Part shown: piece by piece, positions 34,044 to 34,064 of the stretch
Layout of the letters: every line of letters starts with the position of its first letter
How positions within the stretch are numbered: position 1 is the stretch's first letter
From: CAZDCZ01 sp964504155
GTDB taxonomy: Bacteria > Bacteroidota > Bacteroidia > Bacteroidales > UBA12077
Direction of reading: 5' to 3'
NCBI GenBank assembly: GCA_964504155.1
Contig: CAZDCZ010000028.1
Coordinates: 1-34,064 of the forward strand
Length of the DNA stretch: 34,064 bases
The notes under the pieces: generated by a model
The model's input: only the letters and a program-made list of their open reading frames with translations
Database searches by the model: none
Told to the model about the DNA's origin: nothing
Program-made: the position numbers and the translations under genes

Positions 34044-34064
34044 TCATTATAATCCGGGCTGAAA

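Overview
The window is a very AT-rich chromosomal segment that looks like a member of the Bacteroidota, probably of the Bacteroidales/Flavobacteriia type. Three things point there. First, the gene content: a TPR lipoprotein, a DUF4292 lipoprotein and an EnvC-like protein next to dut; a Bacteroidota-type sugar transferase; and atpD-atpC apart from the other ATP synthase genes. Second, starts rarely have a strong Shine-Dalgarno sequence. Third, many genes are preceded by an exact match to the Bacteroidota -7 promoter motif TAnnTTTG. No IS element, CRISPR array, rRNA or tRNA was seen.

Layout. 1-2.7 kb: a LuxE-like adenylate-forming protein, a secreted C1 cysteine peptidase and a YjbR-family protein. 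2.7-8.5 kb: minus-strand surface-polysaccharide genes, namely a membrane sugar transferase and a 1391-residue protein joining a GT4 glycosyltransferase to a C-terminal phosphodiester glycosidase (NAGPA) domain. 8.6-11.1 kb: VanZ-like protein, RpiB, a 640-bp non-coding AT-rich gap, and NadA. 11.1-13.7 kb: a secreted MORN_2/YwqK-repeat protein overlapping ruvB. 13.8-17.2 kb: a Crp/Fnr regulator, an OsmC-like protein, PheS and a cyclophilin lipoprotein. 17.5-24.4 kb: a plus-strand run of flippase, dut, TPR lipoprotein, DUF4292 lipoprotein, EnvC-like protein, HATPase and YbeY. 24.4-30.2 kb: mnmG, adenine deaminase and uvrC. 30.2-31.2 kb: a non-coding stretch holding a decayed secreted-protein gene. 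31.2-33.9 kb: atpD, atpC and a secreted alpha/beta hydrolase.

Most genes are housekeeping: translation (pheS, mnmG, ybeY), DNA repair and nucleotide hygiene (ruvB, uvrC, dut, ade), energy and cofactors (atpDC, nadA, rpiB) and the cell envelope.

The most notable signal is not a gene. Four copies of a parS-like ParB-binding palindrome (core GTTCCACGTG) lie at 5054, 15058, 26281 and 26321. The last sits at the centre of a perfect 34-bp palindrome followed by a T-run just after mnmG, so it is probably both a parS site and a transcription terminator. The window ends with a perfect DnaA box and an inverted near-match. Together these suggest the origin-proximal part of the chromosome. Other points of interest are the GT4-NAGPA fusion with no signal peptide, the pseudogene that keeps its promoter, and the ruvB gene coupled to a MORN_2 protein.
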